NCBI RefSeq assembly: GCF_003352185.1
Contig: NZ_CP029608.1
Location: forward strand, 2,604,001 to 2,668,000
Direction of reading: 5' to 3'
DNA length: 64,000 nt
Origin: Pseudomonas kribbensis
GTDB taxonomy: Bacteria; Pseudomonadota; Gammaproteobacteria; Pseudomonadales; Pseudomonadaceae
The position numbers and the translations under genes are program-made. Within the stretch, counting starts at the first letter, position 1. Each line of letters starts with the position of its first letter. Shown in pieces: positions 9,367 through 18,358 of this stretch. The notes under the pieces are model-generated. The model saw nothing but the letters and a program-made list of their open reading frames with translations. It was not told the DNA's origin and ran no database searches.

Positions 9367-10713
9367 ATGGTTGCGGTTACGTGCGGTTCCACATGGCGCC
9401 ATTGCCTGGCGTCAGCCATCAGAAGAGGGGCCCTGGGCCTTGCCGTGCTGGCAGGCAGCAGCGGCGCCTGGGCCACCAGCCCGACAACCGATCCGTCGCA
9501 AGCCATTCGCCCGTACCACGTTCATGTGGATGAAGCGAAATTGACTGATCTGCGCAAACGCATTGCCGACACCCGTTGGCCCGACAAGGAAACGGTCAAC
9601 GACGTGTCCCAGGGTGTGCAACTGGCGCAGGTCGAGGCCCTGGTGAAGTACTGGGGCAGCGGTTACGACTGGCGCAAGGCAGAGGCGAAACTCAACGCCT
9701 TGCCGGAGTTCGTGACCACGATCGATGGCGTCGACATTCAGTTCATCCACGTGCGCTCACGCAACCCCAACGCGATGCCGCTGATCCTCACCCATGGCTG
9801 GCCGGGTTCGCAATTCGAGTTCCTCAAGACCATCGGCCCGCTGACCGATCCCGTGGCCTATGGCGGCAAAGTAGAGGACTCGTTCGATGTGGTGATTCCG
9901 TCGATTCCCGGTCACGGTTTTTCCGGCAAGCCGACCGAGCTCGGCTGGGGCCCGGATCGGGTGGCGAAGGCCTGGGATGTGCTGATGAAACGCCTGGGTT
10001 ACACCCACTACGTGTCTCAGGGGGGCGACCACGGTTCGGTGATCTCTGATGCGCTGGGTCGTCTGGCACCGCCCGGTTTGCTGGGCATTCACTTGAACAT
10101 GCCCGCCACCGTGCCACCGGAACTGGTCAAGCCGATCAATGGCGGAGACCCGGCTCCGGCAGGGCTGAGCGGCCCGGAACTGACGGCGTTCAACTCGCTC
10201 AGCAAGTTCTTCGGGCGCAACGCGGCCTATGGCGCAATGATGGTGACCCGGCCACAGACCATCGGTTATCTGCTGGCGGATTCGCCTGCCGGCACGGCGG
10301 CGTGGATGTATGAAAAATTCGCCGCCTGGACCGACAGCGACGGTCAGCCCGAGAAGGTGCTGAGCCGCGATGAAATGCTCGACGACATCAGCCTGTACTG
10401 GCTGACAGACAGCGGCGCCTCGTCCTCCCGTTTCTACTGGGAGAACAACAACAATAACTTCAGTGCCGCCGCGCAAAAGACCGCGGACATCAAGGTGCCG
10501 GTGGCGATCACCGTGTTCCCCCACGAAATCTACCGTGCGCCGAAAGTCTGGTCGCAACGTGCCTATCCATCGCTGGCCTACTTCAGTGAAGTCAGCAAGG
10601 GCGGCCACTTTGCGGCATGGGAGCAACCGCAATTGTTCAGCGAAGAACTGCGCGAAGCCTTCCGGCCACTGCGCGCGGCTGTGCAGAAAACCACGGCTCA
10701 GGCCGCGCGCTAG
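9367..10713 (+). CDS. Exported epoxide-hydrolase-family protein (EHN domain, alpha/beta hydrolase)
   Basis: A 448-aa protein with an N-terminal signal-like segment (IRRGALGLAVLAGSSGAWA, about residues 18-37; the RR pair is not a full Tat motif). The epoxide hydrolase N-terminal domain follows (IRPYHVHVDEAKLTDLRKRI), then an alpha/beta-hydrolase core with oxyanion motif HGWPGS and nucleophile region SQGGDHGSVISD (Asp in GGDHG), and a late His in KGGHFAAWEQP. Microsomal-type epoxide hydrolases share this design. AAGGAG lies just upstream of ATG 9367, which decides the start. It leads a cassette with two more alpha/beta hydrolases and a cytochrome P460. The substrate is unknown. Confidence 0.85.
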   Translation: MVAVTCGSTWRHCLASAIRRGALGLAVLAGSSGAWATSPTTDPSQAIRPYHVHVDEAKLTDLRKRIADTRWPDKETVNDVSQGVQLAQVEALVKYWGSGYDWRKAEAKLNALPEFVTTIDGVDIQFIHVRSRNPNAMPLILTHGWPGSQFEFLKTIGPLTDPVAYGGKVEDSFDVVIPSIPGHGFSGKPTELGWGPDRVAKAWDVLMKRLGYTHYVSQGGDHGSVISDALGRLAPPGLLGIHLNMPATVPPELVKPINGGDPAPAGLSGPELTAFNSLSKFFGRNAAYGAMMVTRPQTIGYLLADSPAGTAAWMYEKFAAWTDSDGQPEKVLSRDEMLDDISLYWLTDSGASSSRFYWENNNNNFSAAAQKTADIKVPVAITVFPHEIYRAPKVWSQRAYPSLAYFSEVSKGGHFAAWEQPQLFSEELREAFRPLRAAVQKTTAQAAR

Positions 10714-10773
10714 CCCTTCAATCGGCAATTCCTTCAACGCTAAGCCCTTCAACGCAAGCCCTTCAACCAAAGC
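10711..10773. repeat. Imperfect short tandem repeat (unit about 14 bp, AAGCCCTTCAACGC-like)
   Basis: Four imperfect copies of a CCTTCAA-containing unit run from the stop codon of the epoxide-hydrolase-like gene into the gap before the next gene: TAGCCCTTCAATCGGC, ATTCCTTCAACGC, TAAGCCCTTCAACGC and AAGCCCTTCAACCA. The array is non-coding and probably arose by slippage. Confidence 0.7.
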
Positions 10774-10812
10774 CCGGAACCGCCGCCCGGCGGTTCTCGA
10801 GGGAGACTCGGC

Positions 10813-11856
10813 ATGACTGACCATAACGCTGTAACTCAATCCCGGCGCGTGCTCGCCGTTTCGATGCTGGCGATTGCGCTGGGCATCGCCTCGGCATACG
10901 CCAGCGCCGCCGAAGTACCCGGCGGCAAGATCGACGCGATCACCGCCGGCAGCAACGTTTCATTCGGCGCGCTGAAACACGTCAAGGCCGGACTGCTGGA
11001 CGTGTCGTACGCGGAAACCGGCCCCGTCGACGGGCCGGTGGTGATCCTGCTGCACGGCTGGCCCTACGACATTCACAGCTACACCGACGTGGCCCCGGCA
11101 CTGGCACAGAAAGGCTATCGGGTACTGATTCCCTATGCGCGCGGTTATGGCGATACACGCTTTCTGTCGGCCAAAACCGTGCGCAATGGCCAGCCGGCGG
11201 CGCTGGCGAAAGACCTGATCGACTTCATGGATGCCCTGAAAATCAAGCAGGCCGTGCTCGGCGGTTATGACTGGGGCGCGCGCACCGCCGATATCGTCGC
11301 TGCGCTCTGGCCCGAGCGGGTAAAAGCGCTGGTGGCGGTGAGTGGTTACCTGATCGGCAGCCAGGACGCTGGCAAGACTCCGTTGCCTCCCGCCGCCGAG
11401 TTGCAGTGGTGGTATCAGTTCTATTTTGCGACCGAGCGCGGTCGTCTGGGTTACGAGAAAAACACCCATGACTTCGCGAAACTGATCTGGCAATTGGCGT
11501 CGCCGAAATGGAACTTCGACGATGCGACCTACGACCGCAGCGCCGCCGCGTTGCAGAACCCGGATCACGTCGCCGTGTCGATCTTCAACTACCGCTGGCG
11601 TCTGGGCCTGATCAAAGGGGAAGCGCAATACGATCCGCTGGAGAAAAAACTGGCGGCATTCCCCTCGATCGGCGTGCCGACCATCACCCTCGAAGGCGAC
11701 GCCAATGGTGCGCCGCATCCACCGGCCGAGGCCTACGCCAAACGCTTCACCGGCAAGTACGAATACCGCTTGGTCAGCGGCGGTATCGGCCACAACCTGC
11801 CTCAGGAAGCGCCGCAGGCGTTCGCTCAGGCGGTGATCGATGCCGATCATCTCTGA
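10813..11856 (+). CDS. Exported alpha/beta hydrolase (epoxide hydrolase/haloalkane dehalogenase-like)
   Basis: A 347-aa alpha/beta-fold hydrolase. An N-terminal hydrophobic segment (VLAVSMLAIALGIASAYASAAE) reads as a cleavable signal peptide. The oxyanion motif is LLHGWPYDIHS, the nucleophile elbow is GGYDWGARTAD with Asp as nucleophile, and the His lies in GGIGHNLPQEAP. An Asp nucleophile in GxDWG is typical of epoxide hydrolases and dehalogenases rather than of Ser esterases. A ribosome site (GAGGGAGACTC) precedes ATG 10813. The P460 gene follows 24 bp later. Confidence 0.85.
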   Translation: MTDHNAVTQSRRVLAVSMLAIALGIASAYASAAEVPGGKIDAITAGSNVSFGALKHVKAGLLDVSYAETGPVDGPVVILLHGWPYDIHSYTDVAPALAQKGYRVLIPYARGYGDTRFLSAKTVRNGQPAALAKDLIDFMDALKIKQAVLGGYDWGARTADIVAALWPERVKALVAVSGYLIGSQDAGKTPLPPAAELQWWYQFYFATERGRLGYEKNTHDFAKLIWQLASPKWNFDDATYDRSAAALQNPDHVAVSIFNYRWRLGLIKGEAQYDPLEKKLAAFPSIGVPTITLEGDANGAPHPPAEAYAKRFTGKYEYRLVSGGIGHNLPQEAPQAFAQAVIDADHL

Positions 11857-11880
11857 TAGCCGGCCTGAGGGGATCCGACG

Positions 11881-12390
11881 ATGAAACTCAACCATTGGGC
11901 CGTGTTGCCGTCGGCCATTGCACTCGCCGCGCTGGCCGCCACCGGTGTCGCGTTGGGCGAGGCCGATGACAGTGACGCCTCGCCGATCTACGGCGTGAAG
12001 CTGCCGAAAAACTACCGCCAGTGGGCGCTGATTGCCCCGGCCCAGGAAGCCGCGCCGCTGGATGAATTGCGTGCGGTGCTGGGCAATGACCGGGGGATCA
12101 AGGCTTACCAGAGCAAGACGCTGCCGTTTCCCGACGGCACGGTGCTGGTCAAGCTGGCGTGGAAGCACGTGCAGTCCCCGGAGTTCGACCCCGCCTCGAT
12201 TCCGGGGGCGGCCACCACCGTTCAGGTGATGGTCAAGGACTCGCGACGATACGCCTCGACCGGTGGCTGGGGGTTCGGCCGCTTCATCAATGGCAAGCCT
12301 GCCGATGAAGCCCAGCACCAGACCTGTTTCGCCTGCCATCAGGCGCGAGTGCAGAACCACGATTTTGTCTTCACCCGATACGCCCCCTGA
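11881..12390 (+). CDS. Cytochrome P460 family haem protein, exported
   Basis: A 169-aa protein with an N-terminal signal peptide (AVLPSAIALAALAATGVALG). The C-terminal haem-attachment site CFACHQARVQNHDFVFTRYAP has the CxxCH motif and the downstream tail typical of the cytochrome P460/c'-beta family. These periplasmic haem proteins handle small nitrogen species (hydroxylamine, NO) or have unknown redox roles. It lies 24 bp after one exported hydrolase and 24 bp before another, so an operon is likely; whether it acts with them is unknown. Confidence 0.85.
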   Translation: MKLNHWAVLPSAIALAALAATGVALGEADDSDASPIYGVKLPKNYRQWALIAPAQEAAPLDELRAVLGNDRGIKAYQSKTLPFPDGTVLVKLAWKHVQSPEFDPASIPGAATTVQVMVKDSRRYASTGGWGFGRFINGKPADEAQHQTCFACHQARVQNHDFVFTRYAP

Positions 12391-12414
12391 TCCCGTCACA
12401 CAAGGAGTTGTCAC

Positions 12415-13191
12415 ATGAAAAGAACATTGACTGCATTGACCCTCGCTGCCGGCCTGTGCCTGGGCATGAGTGCCTTCGCCCAATCCACCAAACCGACCGT
12501 GGTACTCGTGCACGGCGCCTTTGCCGACGCGTCGAGCTGGAACGGCGTGGCGAAGATTCTCGAGAAGGATGGCTACACGGTGATCGCCGCCGCCAATCCG
12601 CTGCGCGGCGTCAAGAGCGATGGCGCGGCGGTTTCCGCCTTGCTGAGCAGCATCCAGGCGCCGGTGGTGCTGGTCGGTCACTCCTATGGCGGCAACGTCA
12701 TCAGTGAGGCGGCCAACGATCATGCCAATGTCAAAGCGCTGGTGTATGTCAGTGCCTTTGCGCCCGAGGCCGGTGAAACCGTCGCCGGACTCGCCGGCAA
12801 GTTTCCCGGCAGCACCCTCGGCCCGACACTGGCGGCGCCCGTCGCACTGGCCGATGGAGGCAAGGACTTGTATATCCAGCAGAGCAAGTTTCACGATCAG
12901 TTCGCCGCCGATGTCCCGGCCGCACAAGCGGCGTTGATGGCCGCGACCCAACGCCCGGTTACCGAAGCGGCGCTGAACGAGCAGGCCGGCACGCCTGCCT
13001 GGAAACACGTTCCGTCGTGGTACATCTACGGCGACAAAGACAAGAACATCCCGCCCCAGGCGATGGCGTTCATGGCCAAACGTGCCGATGCCAAGGCAGT
13101 CGAGGTGGTCAAGGGCGGCTCTCACGTGGTGATGGTGTCGAACCCGGTACCGGTGGCCCGATTGATTGAAAAAGCCGCTGCGGCCAACTGA
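12415..13191 (+). CDS. Exported alpha/beta hydrolase (EstC/methylesterase-like)
   Basis: A 258-aa protein with a clear signal peptide (MKRTLTALTLAAGLCLGMSAFA). The mature part begins with VVLVHGAFADASSW (oxyanion HG) and has nucleophile elbow GHSYGG (Ser) near residue 90, Asp in YGDKDKN, and His in GGSHVVMVS. This pattern matches small Ser esterases related to plant methylesterases and bacterial EstC. It ends the four-gene exported cassette; a strong AAGGAG site lies 10 bases upstream. Confidence 0.85.
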   Translation: MKRTLTALTLAAGLCLGMSAFAQSTKPTVVLVHGAFADASSWNGVAKILEKDGYTVIAAANPLRGVKSDGAAVSALLSSIQAPVVLVGHSYGGNVISEAANDHANVKALVYVSAFAPEAGETVAGLAGKFPGSTLGPTLAAPVALADGGKDLYIQQSKFHDQFAADVPAAQAALMAATQRPVTEAALNEQAGTPAWKHVPSWYIYGDKDKNIPPQAMAFMAKRADAKAVEVVKGGSHVVMVSNPVPVARLIEKAAAAN

Positions 13192-13237
13192 AACCCTGCG
13201 ACGTGCCGAGGCGCGTCGCAGGTCTTTCACTTCCCGC

Positions 13238-14449
13238 TCAGGCAGCAGACACCTGTGGCGATGCTGCCGGTGCCAGTCTGAGCAGCGGGGTGATGCCGAG
13301 CATCAACAGCAGAACCGCGAACAGCAAGGTGTACGCCGGGCCATAGTGTCCGGTGTATTCGCGCAAAGCACCGAACAGCAACGGCCCGAGCGCGGCGATC
13401 AGGTAACCGATGAACAGCATGAACACCGTCCACAATCCGGCCTGCTCGCTGGTGCTGGCGTGATCCAGCGGCAAGGTCATGGCCACGGTGAAACCCATGC
13501 CCAGCCCGATGGCTGCGAGCACGACATAAAGCATCGGCCAGTACGCCGGCAGAAACGCCATGCCGCCCAGCCCCAGCAGGGCCAGCAACGCCGACAGCCC
13601 GAGCAGGCCGCGCCGGTCGTGAGCCTTGCCCGGAATCAGCCCCGCACCCACGCTGGCAACGGCGAACACCGCCGTAAAAATCCCCAGCAGGATGCCCGGG
13701 GACACACTCGACGTGGCCGCTTCCACCGACGCAGGCGCCATCCAGGCGAAGAGGGCGTAAACCACAAACTGACCTGCACCGAAATTCAACGCGATCAGCC
13801 ACGCCTGCGGATTGCCCCACGGCAGGCGCTTGCGCTGGTGCGACGACTTCACCACTGGCGCCGATGTCGCAAAACGCCGCGCCATCCACACCCAACTGGC
13901 GATGGCAGTGAGGCACAGTACGCTCCAGAACCCGGCGCTGATCCGCCAGTCCTGCGCCAGCTCGGCAATCGGCGCGCTGAACACTGCCGCGAGGGTCGCG
14001 CCCAGGCTCAATCCGCCGGCATAGATGCCCATGAACAGTGCCGGGCGTTGCGCAAAGTGAGTCTTGATCCACGCGCCGGTCATTGCGCCGGCGACCGCAA
14101 TGCCGACGCTGGCAAAGAACGTACTGCCGAGCAGGAAAAATGCATTCGGCGAGAGCGCCCGCAGCAAGGTCGAGGCTCCCAGCAGCGTCAGTGCGACAAC
14201 CACGCTGCGATCGATCCCGAAGCGTCTGGCCAGGCTCGGAACCACCAGCGCGAACACGCCCATGCAGACGTCGGGGATCGAAGTCAGCAGCGCGGCCTGG
14301 GTGTAGCTCAACTGGAAGTGCTGCTGGATCAACAGCAGAATCGGCCCCACCGAAATGATTGGCGGCCGCAGGGCGATGGACAGGATCAGCAGGCCGATCA
14401 CCGCCGTAATGGCCTGCTGGCTGCTGGAGAGATTGCGGGTGATTGCCAT
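13238..14449 (-). CDS. MFS transporter, CynX/NimT family
   Basis: A 403-aa integral membrane protein with about 12 hydrophobic helices. The opening AVIGLLILSIALRPPIISVGPIL and the loop VPSLARRFGIDRSVVVALTLLGASTLLRAL resemble the cyanate/nitroimidazole (CynX/NimT) branch. ATG 14449 fits the usual length; the longer in-frame start at 14503 would add a leader that overlaps the promoter of the divergent AraC gene. It is divergently paired with that AraC regulator, which probably controls it. The substrate is unknown. Confidence 0.85.
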   Translation of the reverse strand: MAITRNLSSSQQAITAVIGLLILSIALRPPIISVGPILLLIQQHFQLSYTQAALLTSIPDVCMGVFALVVPSLARRFGIDRSVVVALTLLGASTLLRALSPNAFFLLGSTFFASVGIAVAGAMTGAWIKTHFAQRPALFMGIYAGGLSLGATLAAVFSAPIAELAQDWRISAGFWSVLCLTAIASWVWMARRFATSAPVVKSSHQRKRLPWGNPQAWLIALNFGAGQFVVYALFAWMAPASVEAATSSVSPGILLGIFTAVFAVASVGAGLIPGKAHDRRGLLGLSALLALLGLGGMAFLPAYWPMLYVVLAAIGLGMGFTVAMTLPLDHASTSEQAGLWTVFMLFIGYLIAALGPLLFGALREYTGHYGPAYTLLFAVLLLMLGITPLLRLAPAASPQVSAA

Positions 14450-14583
14450 GGGAAAAGCCTCATTGATGAACAATGAGCGCAAGGCTAACAATGGGCCGGC
14501 CATGGCAAATGCCAGGATTTGTCGTCAAAGTGACAATCGTGGCCTTACGACGATCAAGGGCTGTTTTCAGGAGACTCCACGCG

Positions 14584-15399
14584 ATGAAACAAGAGGTGCG
14601 CAAGGTCGTCGCCAGGCTTGAGTCCGCGCCGCGCAGCGAACGCTATCCCGACTATCAGGATGTGCCACGGGTGATGACCGTGCTGGTGCGCGATCAGGCC
14701 ACCGGCGAATACAACGAACCGCACGTGCATCGGCACGGGCAGTTGCTGTATGCCTCGAACGGCGTGATGCGGGTGGCCACCGAACGCGGGTTGTGGATCC
14801 TGCCGCCGAAGCGGGCGCTGTGGATTCCGCCCGGAATGATCCACGATCAGTTGATGCTGAGCGCAGTCAAGATGCGCTCGATCTACATCGAGCCGCAGGT
14901 CTGCGCCGGGCTGGGCGATCACTGCAAAGTGCTGGAGATCCCCGGACTGCTGCGCGAGTTGATTCTGGCCTTGGCCGACCAGCCGATCGAATACCCGCAG
15001 GAAGGGCGCAACGCGCACATCGTGGCGTTGATACTCAGTGAACTGCAGGCGGCGCGGACGTTGCCGATCGAAGTGCCGTGGCCGGTCGACAGGCGACTGG
15101 TCACGGTGTGTGAGGCGATTCTGCAGGACCCCGGACAAGACCATTCGATCGGCTATTGGGCAGACCGGGTTGGCGCCAGCTCCCGTACGCTGATTCGCCT
15201 GTTCGTCAATGAAACCGGCCTGAATTTCCGCCACTGGCTGCAACAGGTGCGGCTGGCGACCGCCATCGACCGGCTCGACAAAGGCCAGTCCGTCGGGGTG
15301 ATTGCCCGGGACCTGGGCTATGCCAGCCAGAGTGCCTTCAGCGCAATGTTCAGACGGGTGATGGGCGAATCGCCCCGTGAGTTTCTCGTTCGCGATTAG
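14584..15399 (+). CDS. AraC-family transcriptional regulator (cupin sensor)
   Basis: A 271-aa regulator. The N-terminal cupin-like sensor contains EPHVHRHGQLLYASNGVMRV (metal-type His cluster) and PPGMIHDQLM. The C-terminal double helix-turn-helix begins near residue 185 (SIGYWADRVGASSRTLIRLF) and ends with VIARDLGYASQSAFSAMFRRVMGESPREF. ATG 14584 follows CAGGAG by 10 bases; an upstream in-frame codon at 14473 would run into the MFS promoter. It likely regulates the divergent CynX/NimT-like transporter. Confidence 0.9.
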   Translation: MKQEVRKVVARLESAPRSERYPDYQDVPRVMTVLVRDQATGEYNEPHVHRHGQLLYASNGVMRVATERGLWILPPKRALWIPPGMIHDQLMLSAVKMRSIYIEPQVCAGLGDHCKVLEIPGLLRELILALADQPIEYPQEGRNAHIVALILSELQAARTLPIEVPWPVDRRLVTVCEAILQDPGQDHSIGYWADRVGASSRTLIRLFVNETGLNFRHWLQQVRLATAIDRLDKGQSVGVIARDLGYASQSAFSAMFRRVMGESPREFLVRD

Positions 15400-15533
15400 G
15401 GCGTTTTGGCGATTCCGATACCTTCGTATTCTGTCGTCGAAGGGAGGCGGGTGTTATCAATGACGCTGCTGTTGCAGGTGCATTGAACGCCAACCCTCGT
15501 TCCGCGAGGAACCTTCGAAGAGTGAGAATCCTG

Positions 15534-16283
15534 ATGCTTTTATACCTATCGACCTGGTCCGAAATCGCCCAATTCCTCGAACGCAGCCGCACCATCGTCA
15601 TCCCGATTGGCTCCAACGAGCAGCACGGGCCGACCGGCCTGCTGGGCACCGACTGGATGTGCCCGGAGATCATCGCCCATGAAGCGCAGAAAAGTGCAGA
15701 CATCCTGATCGCCCCGACCTTCAATATCGGCATGGCGCAACATCACCTCGGTTTCCCCGGCACCATTTCGCTCAGGCCCTCGACCTTCATCGCCGCCATC
15801 GCGGACTGGACCCGTTCGCTGGCCGCCCACGGCTTTGAAAAGATCTTTTTCCTCAATGGCCACGGCGGCAACATCGCCTCGATCGAAGCGGCGTTTTCGG
15901 AGCTGTACGCCGAGGCGAGTTTTGCCCGGCGCAAGGCCGGGTTCGCCCTGAAACTCTGCAACTGGTGGGATCTGGAAGGGGTGAACGAGCTGGCGCGTGA
16001 CCAGTTCCCGACCGGCCACGGCATTCATGCAACGCCTTCGGAAATCGCCGTGACCCAGTGGGCCTATCCCGATTCCATCAAGTCGGCCGTTTATTCGCCG
16101 CAGATCGCCAACTGGGGCCCGATCCGCGAAGCCGCTGACTTCCGTGCCCGTCACCCCGATGGCCGCATGGGCTCGGACCCGGCCCAGGCTTCGCCGGAAA
16201 AGGGCCGGCAATTGGTGGAAATGGCGGCTCGCGGTCTGGTGCAGGAGGTGCAGGCCTTCAGCCGCGAATCATTGCCTGACTGA
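15534..16283 (+). CDS. Creatininase-family metal-dependent amidohydrolase
   Basis: A 249-aa protein of the creatininase/mycofactocin-MftE family. Metal-binding and catalytic motifs are visible: IPIGSNEQHGPTGLLGTDW, FLNGHGGN, and TGHGIHATPSEIA (the equivalent of GHAGExETS, with variation). Members hydrolyse cyclic or small amides such as creatinine or formamides. It ends at a strong bidirectional terminator facing katA. The substrate cannot be deduced, and no creatine-degradation genes are nearby. Confidence 0.85.
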   Translation: MLLYLSTWSEIAQFLERSRTIVIPIGSNEQHGPTGLLGTDWMCPEIIAHEAQKSADILIAPTFNIGMAQHHLGFPGTISLRPSTFIAAIADWTRSLAAHGFEKIFFLNGHGGNIASIEAAFSELYAEASFARRKAGFALKLCNWWDLEGVNELARDQFPTGHGIHATPSEIAVTQWAYPDSIKSAVYSPQIANWGPIREAADFRARHPDGRMGSDPAQASPEKGRQLVEMAARGLVQEVQAFSRESLPD

Positions 16284-16290
16284 CCCGTAC

Positions 16291-16327
16291 AAACAACAAC
16301 GCCCGGTTAATCCGGGCGTTGTTGTTT
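16291..16327. terminator. Bidirectional rho-independent terminator
   Basis: A perfect 16-bp inverted repeat, AAACAACAACGCCCGG and CCGGGCGTTGTTGTTT, with a 5-nt loop lies between the converging creatininase and catalase genes. The GC core is flanked by A-rich and T-rich ends, so it can work in both directions. Confidence 0.85.
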
Positions 16328-16345
16328 CGGCTCCGTCATTGCAGA

Positions 16346-17779
16346 TCAGCCGAGTGCCTCAATGGCGTGCGCAACCCCTGCGCCATACGCCGGATCTGCC
16401 CGGGTGCAGTGGTCGATGTGTCGTTGTTTCGACGCTGCGCTGGCACCATGAATCGAGCGCGCGGTGTTATCGAACAGGGCCTGTTTCTGGGCCATGGTCA
16501 TGGCCCGGAACAGCGCGCCGGGTTGCGAAAAACAGTCGTCGTCCTCCCGGTGATCCCAGTGCCCCGCGCTGCCTTTGAGGGCCAGCGGTGGCTCGCTGAA
16601 ATCCGGTTGTTCGACCCATTGGCCATGGCTGTTGGGTTCGTAGCCGGGGGTGCTGCCTGCATTCGAATCAGTGCGCATCTGGCCGTCCCGGTGATAGCTG
16701 TTGACCGGGCAGCGTGGGGCGTTCACCGGGATCTGATGATGATTGACGCCCACGCGATAGCGCTGTGCATCGCCGTAGGAGAACAGGCGGGCCTGGAGCA
16801 TCTTGTCCGGTGAGAAACTGATGCCGGGCACGACGTTGGCCGGGTTGAAGGCTGCCTGCTCGACGTCGGCGAAGTAGTTGTCGGGGTTGCGGTTGAGTTC
16901 GAGTACACCGACTTCGATCAACGGGTAATCCTTGTGGGGCCAGACCTTGGTCAGGTCGAAGGGATTGATCGGGTACGTCTCGGCGTCCAGCTCCGGCATC
17001 ACTTGCACGTAGAGCTTCCATTGCGGGAAGCGGCCTTCCTCGATGCTGGTGTACAGGTCGCGCTGGGCACTTTCGCGATCATCGCCGATCAGTGTTGCGG
17101 CTTGCTGATCGGTCAGGTTCTCGATGCCTTGCTCGGTCTTCCAGGTGAATTTCACCCAGAATCGCTCGTTCGCCGGGCTGATGAAACTGAACGTATGGCT
17201 GCCGAAGCCGTGCATGTGGCGGTAGGTGCGCGGCAACCCGCGCTCACTCATGACGATCGTCACCTGATGCAGCGCCTCGGGCAGCAGCGTCCAGAAATCC
17301 CAGTTGTTGCGGGCGCTACGCAGGTTGGTGCGCGGGTCGCGTTTGACCGCATGGTTGAGGTCGGGAAATTTCAGCGGATCGCGCAGAAAAAACACCGGCG
17401 TGTTGTTGCCCACCAGATCCCAGTTGCCTTGCTCGGTATAGAACTTGATGGCAAACCCGCGAATGTCACGTTCGGCATCGGCGGCACCACGCTCGCCGGC
17501 CACGGTGGAAAACCGGACGAAGATATCGGTGGTTTTGCCCACGCTGGAAAACAGTCTGGCCTTGGTATAGCGGCTGATGTCACGGGTGACGGTGAAGGTG
17601 CCGAATGCTCCCGAACCCTTGGCGTGCATGCGCCGTTCGGGAATGACCTCACGATCGAAATGCGCCAGCTTTTCCAGCAGCCATACGTCTTGCAACAGCA
17701 CCGGGCCTCGCGGGCCGGCGGTCTGCGAGTTGTTGTTATCCACCACTGGTGCGCCGGCGGCGGTCGTCAGCTTTTTCAT
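16346..17779 (-). CDS. katA: Monofunctional haem catalase (small subunit)
   Basis: A 477-aa catalase that breaks down hydrogen peroxide. The N-terminus [24 protein letters not shown] is typical of the KatA group. The catalytic His lies in [20 protein letters not shown], the Asn in [14 protein letters not shown], and the proximal haem Tyr in [18 protein letters not shown]. Length matches clade-3 small-subunit catalases. AGGAG lies 8-10 bases before ATG 17779. It is next to Ohr, forming a peroxide-defence pair. OxyR control is likely from family knowledge, but I saw no clear OxyR site. Confidence 0.93.
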   Translation of the reverse strand: MKKLTTAAGAPVVDNNNSQTAGPRGPVLLQDVWLLEKLAHFDREVIPERRMHAKGSGAFGTFTVTRDISRYTKARLFSSVGKTTDIFVRFSTVAGERGAADAERDIRGFAIKFYTEQGNWDLVGNNTPVFFLRDPLKFPDLNHAVKRDPRTNLRSARNNWDFWTLLPEALHQVTIVMSERGLPRTYRHMHGFGSHTFSFISPANERFWVKFTWKTEQGIENLTDQQAATLIGDDRESAQRDLYTSIEEGRFPQWKLYVQVMPELDAETYPINPFDLTKVWPHKDYPLIEVGVLELNRNPDNYFADVEQAAFNPANVVPGISFSPDKMLQARLFSYGDAQRYRVGVNHHQIPVNAPRCPVNSYHRDGQMRTDSNAGSTPGYEPNSHGQWVEQPDFSEPPLALKGSAGHWDHREDDDCFSQPGALFRAMTMAQKQALFDNTARSIHGASAASKQRHIDHCTRADPAYGAGVAHAIEALG

Positions 17780-17920
17780 GCGCTACTCCTGGCTTTTGTC
17801 GGTTTGCCGCCATCACATCAAAAGCCTTGGGAGCCCTCTATTGCACCATGGTGTCGCTGCATGGAGGCAGGCGTGTTTGGCGTGTCGGCGTTTGGCCGTT
17901 CGGGAGCGGCAGAGGAGGGA

Positions 17921-18337
17921 TCAGGCGAGGGTGATGCTGACGTTGATGTTGCTGCGCGTGGCTTTGGAGTAGGGGCAATTCTGGTGCGCCGCTTCGATCA
18001 GCTGGAGCGCCACTTCCGGCTCGATCTCCGGCAACGACACGGCCAGGCGGGCCTGCAGGAAGAACCCGTGCTCTGCGTGTACGAGGTCGACTTGAGCCTC
18101 CACCCCGGCGTTTGCCGGGAAGCCGATCTTGCGAGCGTTGCAGGCGTGGCGCAGGGAACCGAGAAAGCAAGCCGACCAGCACACCGCGAACAACTGCTCG
18201 GGATTGGTTCCCGTCCCCGGTGCGCCCGGTGGAGAGAGCCTGAGATCAAGTCGACCATCGTGACTGCGTGCGGTCCCCTCACGGCCTCCTGTGGTGCAGG
18301 TCTGTGCGGTGTAGAGCGTTTTTTCGATGTTGATCAT
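17921..18337 (-). CDS. Organic hydroperoxide resistance protein (OsmC/Ohr family)
   Basis: A 138-aa Ohr-like thiol peroxidase. It carries ..IEKTLYTAQTCTTGGREG at the start, the reactive Cys in LFAVCWSACFLGSL, and the second Cys in HQNCPYSKATRSNI. The family reduces organic hydroperoxides using lipoylated partners. ATG 18337 has AGAGA about 6 bases upstream; an in-frame ATG two codons earlier is less well spaced. No OhrR repressor gene lies beside it, which is usual in many pseudomonads but leaves control unknown. Confidence 0.92.
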   Translation of the reverse strand: MINIEKTLYTAQTCTTGGREGTARSHDGRLDLRLSPPGAPGTGTNPEQLFAVCWSACFLGSLRHACNARKIGFPANAGVEAQVDLVHAEHGFFLQARLAVSLPEIEPEVALQLIEAAHQNCPYSKATRSNINVSITLA

Positions 18338-18358
18338 GGGCATTCTCTGGTGAAGATT

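Noticed and set aside
10960-13230. A 756-codon minus-strand frame opposite the hydrolase/P460 cassette
   Set aside because: Low-complexity Arg/Gly/His-rich translation, no start signal, and it covers four plus-strand genes with clear motifs and ribosome sites.
13166-14476. A 436-codon plus-strand frame opposite the CynX/NimT-like transporter
   Set aside because: Its product is a Gln/Arg/His-rich string without domains; the minus strand encodes a typical 12-helix transporter.
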